A stretch of DNA of 9,897 nucleotides from Christensenella sp. UBA1431 (GCA_002329665.1 DCTV01000044.1:15297-25193); one strand, 5' to 3'; shown: positions 1-6,813, counted from the first letter of the stretch. Notes: a model not told the origin generated them from the sequence alone. Numbers and translations: made by a program.

Positions 1-26
1 CAGCATACGAGGAGGCTTATGCATAA
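1..26 (+). CDS. 3' end of an upstream gene (partial)
   Basis: An open frame enters from the left edge and ends at a TAA (24-26) that overlaps the rapZ start codon as TAATG. The visible tail reads AYEEAYA. Such a 1-base stop/start overlap is typical of an operon, and in related genomes the gene before rapZ is often murB. Only about eight codons are visible, so the identity cannot be read from the sequence, and the frame itself is inferred mainly from the overlap. Confidence 0.35.
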
Positions 27-892
27 TGGATCTCGTCATAGTCACCGGGCTGTCGGGCGCCGGACGGACACAGGCCCTTAGAAACCTCGAGGACATCGGC
101 TATTTCTGCATGGACAACCTGCCTCCCGGCATGATCACCGACTTCGTCGACATGTGCGAACGGAAGGACTCGGGGATAAAAAAGGCAGCGATCGCCGTGG
201 ACAGCCGTTCGGGCGACTTCTTCAGCACTATTTACGACAACCTGAACACCCTTGAGAAGATGGGCGTGAAGGTGCGCATCCTGTTCATGGACGCGAACGA
301 CGAGGTGCTGATCCGGCGGTTCAACGAGACGCGGCGCCAGCATCCGATGGCGCCGACCGGGCGCGTCGTGGAGGGGATCGAACGCGAGCGCCGGCTCATG
401 CAGCCGCTCAAGGAACGCGCCTACCTGGTGCTGGACACCAGCGTGTTCTCGGTCAAAAAGCTCCGTTCGGTGATAAGAGAGGTATTCTTCGAAGAGGGCA
501 TGGACGAGAGGGTGCTGGTATCGGTGGCGACGTTCGGTTTCAAGCGCGGCATACCGACCGACGCCGACATGGTCTTCGACGTGCGGTTTTTGCCCAACCC
601 CTTTTATATCGCGGAACTCAAGGACCATTCGGGCATCGACGAGGACGTTGCCGGTTACATATTCTCCTTCGAACAGACGAAAGTGTTCCTGCAAAAGCTG
701 GTGGACATGATCGAGTACCTGCTGCCGTATTATCTGAAAGAGGATAAGAACCGGCTGGTGATCGCGATCGGCTGTACCGGCGGCATGCACAGGTCGGTCG
801 CGATCGCGGAGGCGCTTATTAGAGACCTCAGGTCGAAGGGCATCTGCGTATCGATCGCCCACCGGGACCTGGTTAAGGACGCGCCGGAATAA
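26..892 (+). CDS. rapZ: RNase adapter protein RapZ / YvcJ-type nucleotide-binding protein
   Basis: This is a P-loop ATP/GTP-binding protein. In E. coli RapZ binds glucosamine-6-phosphate and steers RNase E to small RNAs; in Firmicutes YvcJ hydrolyses nucleotides, binds UDP-GlcNAc and affects competence, so the RNase-adapter role is not assured here. The 288 residues match the usual family length. A Walker A motif GLSGAGRT lies at residues 8-15, followed by the family block GYFCMDNLPP (25-34). The C-terminal half has FDVRFLPNP (184-192) and the signature GCTGGMHRSVAIAE (249-262), then HRDL near 279. The ATG at 26 is chosen because AGGAGG (10-15) sits 10 bases before it; the ATG at 19 is out of frame and too close. 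It begins an operon stretch with whiA 13 bases downstream. The yvcK gene that often separates rapZ and whiA is absent here, as in some Clostridia. Confidence 0.95.
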   Translation: MDLVIVTGLSGAGRTQALRNLEDIGYFCMDNLPPGMITDFVDMCERKDSGIKKAAIAVDSRSGDFFSTIYDNLNTLEKMGVKVRILFMDANDEVLIRRFNETRRQHPMAPTGRVVEGIERERRLMQPLKERAYLVLDTSVFSVKKLRSVIREVFFEEGMDERVLVSVATFGFKRGIPTDADMVFDVRFLPNPFYIAELKDHSGIDEDVAGYIFSFEQTKVFLQKLVDMIEYLLPYYLKEDKNRLVIAIGCTGGMHRSVAIAEALIRDLRSKGICVSIAHRDLVKDAPE

Positions 893-899
893 GAGGTGA
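893..899 (+). promoter_or_regulatory. ribosome binding site for whiA, placed for a CTG start
   Basis: GAGGTGA follows the rapZ stop codon (890-892) directly and is an excellent match to the anti-Shine-Dalgarno sequence. It lies 6 bases before CTG at 906, the codon aligned with the family's first methionine. No ATG, GTG or TTG in the whiA frame lies within range of it, so it decides the start. Confidence 0.75.
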
Positions 900-905
900 G
901 CTACG

Positions 906-1856
906 CTGTCGTTCGCATCGGACGTAAAGGACGAACTGCTCGGCGTCAGACCCGCGCATAAATCCGAGCAGATAGCAGAGCTTTCCGCGCTGTTGCATGT
1001 CACGGGGTCGCTCGGGCTCACGGGCTCGAAGATGAGCATCGTGGTCCACACCGAACACCCCGGCGTCGCGCGGCGCGTCTTGTCGCTGCTGCACGGGCTG
1101 TACGCGATCGAGACCGAGATACGGGTATCCAGGCGGAAGCGGCTTCAAAAAAGGCGGGGCTACAGCGTATACGTCAGGGGCGAAACGCTCGGCATACTGC
1201 GGGACACCGGCCTTATAAACAGCAGGGACACGCTGCCGACGCAGTTCGTGCGGCGCATACGGCGCTCGATCGTGCGCAACGGAATAGGGCGCAGGGCGTT
1301 TTTGCGCGGCGCGTTCCTCGGGGCGGGGTCCCTGAGCAACCCGGAGCGCGCGTACCACCTCGAGTTCGTGATCCATCAGGAGGAATTCGCGCATGACCTG
1401 TGCCGCCTCATCTGCGGCGAAGGCCTGGGCGCGCGCGTGATACGCCGCAAGGGCAGTTACGTCGTCTACATCAAGGAAGGCGAGCACATCGCCGACCTGC
1501 TGGCGATGATGGGGGCGTACAACGCGATCCTCAACATGGAGAACGTGCGCATCATAAAGCAGATGCGCAACGACGTGAACCGGGCAATCAACTGCGAGAC
1601 CGCCAACCTCGACAAAACGCTCAACGCTTCGTACAAACAGATCGAGAACATACGCTATATCCAGGAAACGGTCGGAATGGAAGCGCTCCCGGAGCCGCTG
1701 AGGGAAGTCGCGCGGTTGAGGCTGGAGAACGAGGACGCCACGCTTTCCGATCTGGTCAGGCTCACCGGAGGCTCGGTCGGCCGCAGCGGGATAAACCACC
1801 GGCTGAGGCGCATAAACAGGTTTGCTCAGGAACTCCGCGACGAAAGGGGAGGATGA
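906..1856 (+). CDS. whiA: DNA-binding protein WhiA (sporulation / cell-division regulator)
   Basis: WhiA is a DNA-binding protein with a LAGLIDADG-homing-endonuclease-like N-terminal region and a C-terminal helix-turn-helix. In Streptomyces it controls sporulation septation, and in Bacillus it affects cell division and chromosome segregation. With the start at CTG 906 the protein is 316 residues, the usual length, and begins (M)SFASDVKDEL, matching the typical MSFASxxKxEL N-terminus. The LAGLIDADG-like core is around 130-154 (RAFLRGAFLGAGS). NCETANLDKT sits near 229-238 and the C-terminal HTH with SGINHRLRRI at about 294-303. An in-frame TGA at 897 rules out a longer start. The next ordinary start, TTG at 993, would delete 29 conserved residues and has no good ribosome site. 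It is 13 bases after rapZ and 1 base before the HPr gene. The family is certain; the start codon is an inference. Confidence 0.93.
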   Translation: MSFASDVKDELLGVRPAHKSEQIAELSALLHVTGSLGLTGSKMSIVVHTEHPGVARRVLSLLHGLYAIETEIRVSRRKRLQKRRGYSVYVRGETLGILRDTGLINSRDTLPTQFVRRIRRSIVRNGIGRRAFLRGAFLGAGSLSNPERAYHLEFVIHQEEFAHDLCRLICGEGLGARVIRRKGSYVVYIKEGEHIADLLAMMGAYNAILNMENVRIIKQMRNDVNRAINCETANLDKTLNASYKQIENIRYIQETVGMEALPEPLREVARLRLENEDATLSDLVRLTGGSVGRSGINHRLRRINRFAQELRDERGG

Positions 1857-1857
1857 T

Positions 1858-2142
1858 ATGACCAGGAAGGTGCTGGTTATACGGGCAAAAGAGGGCCTGA
1901 GAGGGAGGAACGCCGAGCTTTTCACGATCGTGGCGGCGAAGTTTTCCTGCAGGATCGACATCGTGGGGGCGGGAAGGGACAAGATCATCAACGCCAAGAG
2001 CATCATGGGGCTGCTTTCCCTGACGGCGAAGGAAGGGGACAGCATCACGCTCGCGGCCAGAGGGCCCGACGCCAAAGAAGCGGTTTTGGCGCTTACGGAG
2101 CTCGTGGAAAAAGACTTCCGGCTTGACGAATGTGATATTTGA
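1858..2142 (+). CDS. Crh-like HPr-family protein lacking the phosphorylatable histidine
   Basis: This 94-residue protein has the HPr fold seen in PTS phosphocarriers. The active-site loop that reads GIHARPA in HPr reads GLRGRNA here, so the position of His15 is Arg15 and the following Pro is Asn. It therefore cannot carry phosphate between EI and EIIA. The regulatory serine motif is kept as NAKSIMGLLSL with Ser48 (Ser46 of Bacillus, shifted by a two-residue insertion). This pattern, no His15 but intact regulatory Ser, is that of Crh, the HPr paralogue encoded after whiA in B. subtilis that is phosphorylated by HPr kinase and acts in catabolite repression. A regulatory role is inferred from motif plus position. 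AGGGGAGG (1845-1852) precedes the ATG by 5 bases, and the start is one base after the whiA stop. The symbol crh is not assigned because orthology was not tested. Confidence 0.88.
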   Translation: MTRKVLVIRAKEGLRGRNAELFTIVAAKFSCRIDIVGAGRDKIINAKSIMGLLSLTAKEGDSITLAARGPDAKEAVLALTELVEKDFRLDECDI

Positions 2143-2158
2143 ACAGAAAGGAGCGGCA

Positions 2159-5100
2159 ATGCTTCCGTTCACACATCTGCACGTACACAGCGAATACAGC
2201 CTTTTGGACGGCGCCGGGCGCGTCGGGGAGCTGGTGGAGGCGTGCGCCCTCCAGGGCATGGGCGCGCTCGCGCTCACCGACCACGGCGCGATGTACGGCA
2301 CGGTGGATTTCTACAAATGCGCGAAGGCGCGCGGGATCAGACCCGTACTGGGCTGCGAGGTCTACGTCGCCCCGCGCGACCACCGCGAAAAGGACGTGCG
2401 CGCCGACAGGGAATACGCGCACCTCGTGCTCCTCGCGCGCGACCGGGAAGGCTATAAAAACCTGATGAAGCTGGTGTCCATCGGCTACACGCAGGGCTTT
2501 TACTACAAGCCGCGCATCGACTACGCGCTGCTGGAGCAGTACGCTTCCGGCCTTATCGCCCTGTCCGCCTGCCTCGCGGGGGACATCCCGCGGTACCTGG
2601 CGCAGGGGCGGGAAAAAGAAGCGCTCGAACTCGCCCGGCGTCTTTCGCGCACGATGGGGGAGGACAACTTCTTTATCGAACTGCAGGACCACGGGATACC
2701 GGAACAGAAGCGCCTTAACCCCTTTCTCATCGACATCGCGAACAGGGCGGGCGTCGGCCTCGCGGCCACCAACGACGTGCATTACGTGGCCCGGGAGGAC
2801 GCCGAGGCCCAGGACGTGCTCCTGTGCATCCAGACCGGCAGGTTCGTCGACGAGGAAGACAGGATGCGCTTTGCGACCGACGAGTTCTACCTCAAGTCCC
2901 CCGAGGAGATGGCCTCCGTTTTCGGCTACGTGCCCGAGGCGCTTAAAAACACCGCGGCCATCGCCGAAAGATGCGACGTCGAGCTCGAATTCGGGCGCAT
3001 GCACATGCCGGGCTTCACGCCGCCTCATGGCAGCGACAACGAAGGCTTCCTCACGAGGCTCTGCGAGGACGGACTCAGGAGGAAGTACAAGAAGGTGGAG
3101 CCGGCGCACCTGGAGCGCCTGCGCTACGAACTCGACATGATCACCAAGATGGCGTTTACGGATTATTTCCTCATCGTGTGGGACTTCATCCGTTACGCGA
3201 AGGAGCGGGGGATCATGGTCGGCCCGGGGCGCGGCAGCGCCGCCGGCAGCATCGTCGCCTACGCGCTGGACATCACCAACGTCGACCCGCTGCGCTACGG
3301 CCTGCTCTTCGAACGGTTTTTGAACCCCGACCGCATCAGCATGCCCGACATAGACATCGACTTCTGTTACGAGCGGCGCCAGGAAGTGATCGACTACGTC
3401 GTGGAGAAGTACGGCGCGGACCGCGTGGCGCAGATCATCACGTTCGGCACGATGGCCGCGCGCGCCGCGATACGGGACGTGGGCCGCGTGCTGCGCGTCC
3501 CCTACGGCGAGGTGGACGCAATAGCGAAGATGGTGCCGGGCGAGATCAACGTCACCCTCGAGCGCGCGCTGCTGGTCAGCGGCGAACTGCGCGCGGCGTA
3601 CGAAAACGATCCCCGGACGAAAAAGCTGGTGGACATGGCCAAAAAGCTCGAAGGCCTGCCGCGGCACGCGTCAACGCACGCGGCGGGCGTGGTGATTTCG
3701 AAGGAGCCCCTGACCGAGTACGTGCCCCTGCAGCGCAGCGACACGGGCGTGACCACGCAGTTCCCGATGGGGACGCTGGAGGAACTTGGCCTTTTGAAGA
3801 TGGATTTTTTAGGCCTAAGGACGCTGACCGTGATCCGCGACACCGTGCGCCTGATCGAGGAATGCCGCGGCGTCAAGATCGACCCCGACGCGCTGGACTT
3901 TACGGACGAGGCCGTGTACGAGATGCTCGGGCAGGGGGACACGGACGGCGTGTTCCAGCTGGAGAGCCAGGGCATGCGCGCGTTTTTGCGGGAACTGAAG
4001 CCGGGTTGTTTCGAGGACGTCATCGCGGCGATCTCCCTGTACCGGCCGGGGCCGATGGACCAGATCCCGCAGTATATCGCCGGCAAGAACGACCCGTCGC
4101 GCGTGCGTTTCATGCATCCCGCGCTCGAAAAGGTGCTGGGCGTCACCTACGGCTGCATCGTGTACCAGGAGCAGGTGATGCAGATCGTGCGGGAACTGGC
4201 GGGGTATTCTCTGGGGCGCAGCGACCTGGTGCGAAGGGCCATGTCCAAGAAAAAGGCGGACATCATGGAGAAGGAGCGGCGCATCTTCCTGTACGGGCTC
4301 GACGATGGCGGCAGGGAAGCAGTCCCGGGCGCCCTGAAAAACGGCGTGCCCGAGACAATCGCGAACCGGATATTCGACCAGATCCTCGACTTCGCGCAGT
4401 ACGCGTTCAACAAGTCGCACGCCGCGGCCTACGGCGTGGTTGCCTACCAGACGGCCTATCTCAAGCGCCATTTCCCGCAGGAGTTCATGACGGCGCTCAT
4501 CAACAGCTTCATGGGGACGCCGTCCAAGGTGGCCGGGTACATCCACGCCTGCGGCAGGCAGGGCATAAGGGTGCTGCCCCCCGACATCAACAAAAGCCTT
4601 TTCGATTTCTCTCCCGAGCAGGAGCACATCCGCTTCGGCCTGAGCGCGATACGCAACGTCGGGAAGGGCGCCGCGCAGGCCATCGCCGCCGCGCGTAAAA
4701 AGGGCGGGCCCTTCAAGACCTTCACCGACTTCGTCAGGAGGATGCCCGCGGACGCGCTGAACAAGCGCATGGCGGAGAGCCTGATAAAGGCGGGGTGCTT
4801 CGATTCGCTCGGCTACAGGCGCATCGTGCTGGTGAGCGTGTACGAGAAGGTGATGGACGCGTGCGCGCAGGATAAGAAACGCAACATCGACGGGCAGGTC
4901 TCCCTCTTCGACATGGGCGGGGGAGCCCGGGAAGCGCTGGGGGGCGCGGCGCAAGACGAGGCCTTCCCCGAAATGGAGGAATTCCCCCAGAGGGTCCTTC
5001 TGGCGCAGGAAAAGGAGATGACGGGGCTGTACCTGAGCGGGCACCCCCTCGCCCAGTACCGCGACGTCGTCGATTCCCTGGGCTGCAGCGTGTTGGAGGT

Positions 5101-5632
5101 GCTCGGCGCGGGCGACCCCGGCCACGAAACGGCGGTGAAGGACGGCGCTACGGTGCGGCTTGGCGGCATCGTCACCCGCAAGCGGCTCAAGACCACCAAA
5201 ACCAACCAGGTCATGGCCTACGTCACGCTGGAGGACCTGTACGCCGGCGTCGAGCTCATCGTATTCCCATCGGTGCTGGCGCGGCATTCGGCGCTGTTCG
5301 AACCGGACGCGCTCGTGGCCGTGACGGGGCGCGTGAGCTGTCGCGAGGAGGAGAGCCCGCAGGTGATCGTGGAGAGCGCCGTCCCCCTCGAACACTGCGC
5401 AAAGCCCGGGCGCGTCCTCTGCGTGACGGTGGAAAACGGCGCCGACGAGGAGCTGTTGCGCAGGGTTCTCGCCATCACCGGGCGGTACAGGGGCGAGACG
5501 CCGCTCGCGATCCGGTTCGGCGACACAGGCAGGGCCAAGCGGATGCCGCGCGAATACTGCGTCGCGCCGGCGGCGGAACTTAGGGAAGAACTCGGCGTCC
5601 TCGTCGGAAGGTCCAACGTCAAATATATCTGA
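2159..5632 (+). CDS. dnaE: DNA polymerase III subunit alpha (DnaE)
   Basis: This is the replicative or lesion-synthesis DNA polymerase of the C family, 1157 residues, matching full-length DnaE. The order is as follows. The PHP domain (about 4-210) has HLHVH (6-10), Asp17, TDHG (40-43), CEVY (66-69), His88, Cys138 and NDVH (205-208). The palm has GPGRGSAAGS and the catalytic pair PDIDID (Asp399, Asp401), with the third Asp549 in KMDFLGL. Then come the thumb/fingers, tandem helix-hairpin-helix region, an internal clamp-binding pentapeptide QVSLF (913-917), and a C-terminal OB fold from about 998. All PHP metal ligands are present, unlike E. coli, so a metal-dependent proofreading activity is plausible. 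The ATG at 2159 follows AAAGGAG (2147-2153) and gives MLPFTHLHVHS; the in-frame ATG at 2123 lies inside the HPr gene without a site. It is 16 bases after the HPr stop, in the same operon. Confidence 0.97.
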   Translation: MLPFTHLHVHSEYSLLDGAGRVGELVEACALQGMGALALTDHGAMYGTVDFYKCAKARGIRPVLGCEVYVAPRDHREKDVRADREYAHLVLLARDREGYKNLMKLVSIGYTQGFYYKPRIDYALLEQYASGLIALSACLAGDIPRYLAQGREKEALELARRLSRTMGEDNFFIELQDHGIPEQKRLNPFLIDIANRAGVGLAATNDVHYVAREDAEAQDVLLCIQTGRFVDEEDRMRFATDEFYLKSPEEMASVFGYVPEALKNTAAIAERCDVELEFGRMHMPGFTPPHGSDNEGFLTRLCEDGLRRKYKKVEPAHLERLRYELDMITKMAFTDYFLIVWDFIRYAKERGIMVGPGRGSAAGSIVAYALDITNVDPLRYGLLFERFLNPDRISMPDIDIDFCYERRQEVIDYVVEKYGADRVAQIITFGTMAARAAIRDVGRVLRVPYGEVDAIAKMVPGEINVTLERALLVSGELRAAYENDPRTKKLVDMAKKLEGLPRHASTHAAGVVISKEPLTEYVPLQRSDTGVTTQFPMGTLEELGLLKMDFLGLRTLTVIRDTVRLIEECRGVKIDPDALDFTDEAVYEMLGQGDTDGVFQLESQGMRAFLRELKPGCFEDVIAAISLYRPGPMDQIPQYIAGKNDPSRVRFMHPALEKVLGVTYGCIVYQEQVMQIVRELAGYSLGRSDLVRRAMSKKKADIMEKERRIFLYGLDDGGREAVPGALKNGVPETIANRIFDQILDFAQYAFNKSHAAAYGVVAYQTAYLKRHFPQEFMTALINSFMGTPSKVAGYIHACGRQGIRVLPPDINKSLFDFSPEQEHIRFGLSAIRNVGKGAAQAIAAARKKGGPFKTFTDFVRRMPADALNKRMAESLIKAGCFDSLGYRRIVLVSVYEKVMDACAQDKKRNIDGQVSLFDMGGGAREALGGAAQDEAFPEMEEFPQRVLLAQEKEMTGLYLSGHPLAQYRDVVDSLGCSVLEVLGAGDPGHETAVKDGATVRLGGIVTRKRLKTTKTNQVMAYVTLEDLYAGVELIVFPSVLARHSALFEPDALVAVTGRVSCREEESPQVIVESAVPLEHCAKPGRVLCVTVENGADEELLRRVLAITGRYRGETPLAIRFGDTGRAKRMPREYCVAPAAELREELGVLVGRSNVKYI

Positions 5633-5655
5633 TTTGGTGATGGAATCGCCGGCGG

Positions 5656-5668
5656 CATATGGTATAAT
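5656..5668 (+). promoter_or_regulatory. extended -10 promoter in front of mtrB
   Basis: A perfect TATAAT (5663-5668) is preceded by TGG (5660-5662), the TGn of an extended -10 element. No good -35 box lies 16-18 bases upstream (TTGGTG at 5634 is 23 bases away), which extended -10 promoters can tolerate. Transcription would begin near 5675, giving mtrB a short leader. It lies in the 71-base gap after dnaE, so mtrB and the two genes after it could be transcribed apart from dnaE. Confidence 0.65.
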
Positions 5669-5703
5669 GATGAAAATCGGCTGTGCAAAGGAGGGTTTCG
5701 AAA

Positions 5704-5937
5704 ATGGATCCCGAATTGCAGTACCAGCAGGCCGACTACGTTTGCGTCAAGGCGCTCGAGGACGGCGTGAGCATCATCGGCATGACGCGGGGGCGCGACA
5801 CGAAGTTTCACCACACGGAGAAACTGGACAGGGGCGAAGTGGTGATCGCCCAGTTCACGCAGGTTACGTCCGCGATAAAGATCAGGGGCCGGGCGCAGAT
5901 ACTCACCAAGCATGGGGAGCTAATCTCCGGGGAATAG
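5704..5937 (+). CDS. mtrB: trp RNA-binding attenuation protein TRAP (MtrB)
   Basis: TRAP forms an 11-subunit ring that, when loaded with tryptophan, wraps RNA containing repeated GAG/UAG triplets and shuts down trp operon transcription or translation. The 77 residues align end to end with B. subtilis MtrB through [20 protein letters not shown] and [17 protein letters not shown]. The RNA-contacting triad Lys37/Lys56/Arg58 is present as Lys40, Lys59 and Arg61. The tryptophan-pocket threonines 25 and 30 are Thr28 and Thr33. The ATG at 5704 is chosen since AAAGGAGG (5687-5694) sits 9 bases before it; an upstream in-frame GTG at 5683 would overlap that site. It has its own likely promoter and is followed 13 bases later by a small gene. 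In B. subtilis mtrB is paired with folE (mtrA), so this dnaE-linked location differs. No (G/U)AG array was noticed in the window, so its targets lie elsewhere. Confidence 0.95.
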   Translation: MDPELQYQQADYVCVKALEDGVSIIGMTRGRDTKFHHTEKLDRGEVVIAQFTQVTSAIKIRGRAQILTKHGELISGE

Positions 5938-5950
5938 GAGCCGCTATGCT

Positions 5951-6148
5951 ATGTGGGTCGTCATACACATCGCAAAGAACGCCGACAGCGCGATCCGGAT
6001 CCGGTCGCTGCTCAAGGCGGAGGGATTCATGGTGAAGATCAGGAGGGTCTTTAAAGACGTCCCGCGCGAGGAGAACTGTTTCGAGGTGCGCGTGCTGGCG
6101 TCGGAGGCCGAAGAAGCAAGAGACGTCCTCGTGGACCGATTGACGTAG
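5951..6148 (+). CDS. small DUF2007-like protein of unknown function
   Basis: This 65-residue soluble protein starts MWVVIHIAKNADSA and alternates predicted strands and helices in a beta-alpha-beta-beta-alpha pattern: a first strand (2-7), helix (10-24), strand (26-30), then CFEVRVL (43-49) and a last helix (51-63). This is the size and layout of DUF2007 (putative signal-transducing) proteins and of short proteins near dnaE in other Clostridia that are sometimes labelled glutamate decarboxylase, a label with no basis in length or catalytic residues. GGAG (5937-5940), overlapping the mtrB stop, lies 10 bases before the ATG. No signal peptide or membrane segment is visible. It is 13 bases after mtrB and 28 before the thioesterase-like gene, so it is very probably co-transcribed. 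The family assignment is from recall of the pattern and is tentative. Confidence 0.75.
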   Translation: MWVVIHIAKNADSAIRIRSLLKAEGFMVKIRRVFKDVPREENCFEVRVLASEAEEARDVLVDRLT

Positions 6149-6176
6149 CTTAAACGTCGCACATGGAGGAAGAAGC

Positions 6177-6593
6177 ATGATAAGCGAGACCATCATCGGC
6201 ATTCGTTTCGACGAATGCGGCGCGCACGGAATCGTACATCATTCGCATTACAACCACTGGCTCGAGACGGCGCAGTTCGACCTTTTGAAAAAACACGGCA
6301 CGGATTATGTTTCGCTCCTGAACGAGGGATACTATTTCCCGATGATCCGGCTCGGCGTCGACTTCGTCACGCCGGCGAAGCTGGGGGACGAGGTGTGCGT
6401 GCGCCTGTCCATAAAGGAGCTGGGGCGCGTGAAGATCGTCTTCGCCTACGAGATCGTCCGCACTTCCGACCAGCGCCTGATCGCACGGGCGACGAGCGAG
6501 CACGTGTTTTTAAACAGGGAGTTCAAGCCCGCGGACATAAAGCGCGCGTTCCCCGGGCTCTACGAAGCGTTCTTAGCGTACGTGCAGGACTGA
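6177..6593 (+). CDS. hotdog-fold (4HBT / YbgC-like) acyl-CoA thioesterase-like protein
   Basis: This 138-residue protein has the 4-hydroxybenzoyl-CoA thioesterase fold. The N-terminal block IRFDECGAHGIVHHSHYNHWLE (9-30) matches the family signature around the start of the long helix. The motif continues with a strand pair near VDFVTPAKLGDEV (58-70) and a hydrophobic C-terminal sheet with RATSEHVFLN. Such enzymes hydrolyse acyl-CoA thioesters in the cytoplasm. The residue that is the catalytic Asp17 in the Pseudomonas enzyme, and D in the usual ETDxxGxVxH motif, is Gly15 here (codon GGC 6219-6221), so activity is doubtful or uses another residue. The ATG at 6177 follows GGAGGAAG (6165-6172). 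It is the last gene of the operon, before GC-rich hairpins. In several relatives a phosphofructokinase gene follows dnaE; none is here. Confidence 0.85.
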   Translation: MISETIIGIRFDECGAHGIVHHSHYNHWLETAQFDLLKKHGTDYVSLLNEGYYFPMIRLGVDFVTPAKLGDEVCVRLSIKELGRVKIVFAYEIVRTSDQRLIARATSEHVFLNREFKPADIKRAFPGLYEAFLAYVQD

Positions 6594-6601
6594 ATAAACA
6601 G

Positions 6602-6619
6602 GCCGGCCGGCGGGCCGGC
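6602..6619 (+). other. GC-rich hairpin just after the thioesterase-like gene
   Basis: A 7-base-pair all-GC stem (GCCGGCC/GGCCGGC) with a 4-base loop begins 9 bases after the stop codon. No T run follows, so it is probably a 3'-end stabilising or pausing hairpin rather than the terminator. Confidence 0.5.
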
Positions 6620-6676
6620 GCGGATGCAGACAAACCCTTCCCGCAAGAAAAACGGCATGTGTGCCGGGGGAGGACG

Positions 6677-6700
6677 AAACGGCGCAGATGCGCCGTTTTT
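6677..6700 (+). terminator. intrinsic terminator of the rapZ-thioesterase operon
   Basis: A perfect inverted repeat AAACGGCGCA-GA-TGCGCCGTTT (6677-6698; 9-bp stem with a 4-base loop) runs into TTTTT (6696-6700). It is the best rho-independent terminator in the gap after the plus-strand operon. A smaller stem ATTGC/GCAAT with a T run follows at 6744-6760 and may act as a backup. Confidence 0.8.
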
Positions 6701-6776
6701 GCTGTGCCGGCATACGGGACATATCATAAGTCCGCCTTTGCACATTGCCGGGCAATTTTTGTTCCATCATACGCCG

Positions 6777-6813
6777 AGAGGGCGGCGTCCGTACCTTGCG
6801 GACGCCACCCTCT
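6777..6813 (-). terminator. 15-bp hairpin at the 3' end of the membrane protein transcript
   Basis: A 15-base stem with a 7-base loop lies 51 bases past the stop of the minus-strand membrane protein. In the plus sense it has one C/A mismatch (6783/6807); in the minus sense that pair is G-U, so the stem is complete only in minus-strand RNA. That points to a role in the membrane protein transcript. No T run follows it directly, so it may stop transcription weakly or protect the 3' end. Confidence 0.55.

Noticed and set aside
26..1856. Missing yvcK between rapZ and whiA as an anomaly
   Set aside because: Several Clostridia have rapZ directly followed by whiA, so this is an ordinary variant and not evidence of a deletion.
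2123..2158. Longer dnaE start at ATG 2123
   Set aside because: It lies inside the HPr coding region with no ribosome site. The ATG at 2159 has AAAGGAG upstream and gives the standard PHP N-terminus.
2093..3667. Long open frame of 524 codons on the minus strand over dnaE
   Set aside because: It is the antisense of a certain dnaE gene. GC-rich codons leave few stops on the opposite strand, and the translation has no recognisable domain. The same holds for 3815-5395 and 873-2159 on the minus strand.
2971..4698. 575-codon frame on the plus strand inside dnaE
   Set aside because: A shifted frame of dnaE with low-complexity Arg/Ala/Gly-rich translation, whereas the dnaE frame carries all catalytic motifs without interruption.
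5634..6035. 133-codon frame overlapping mtrB
   Set aside because: It shares DNA with a clear TRAP gene in another frame and has no ribosome site or recognisable motif.
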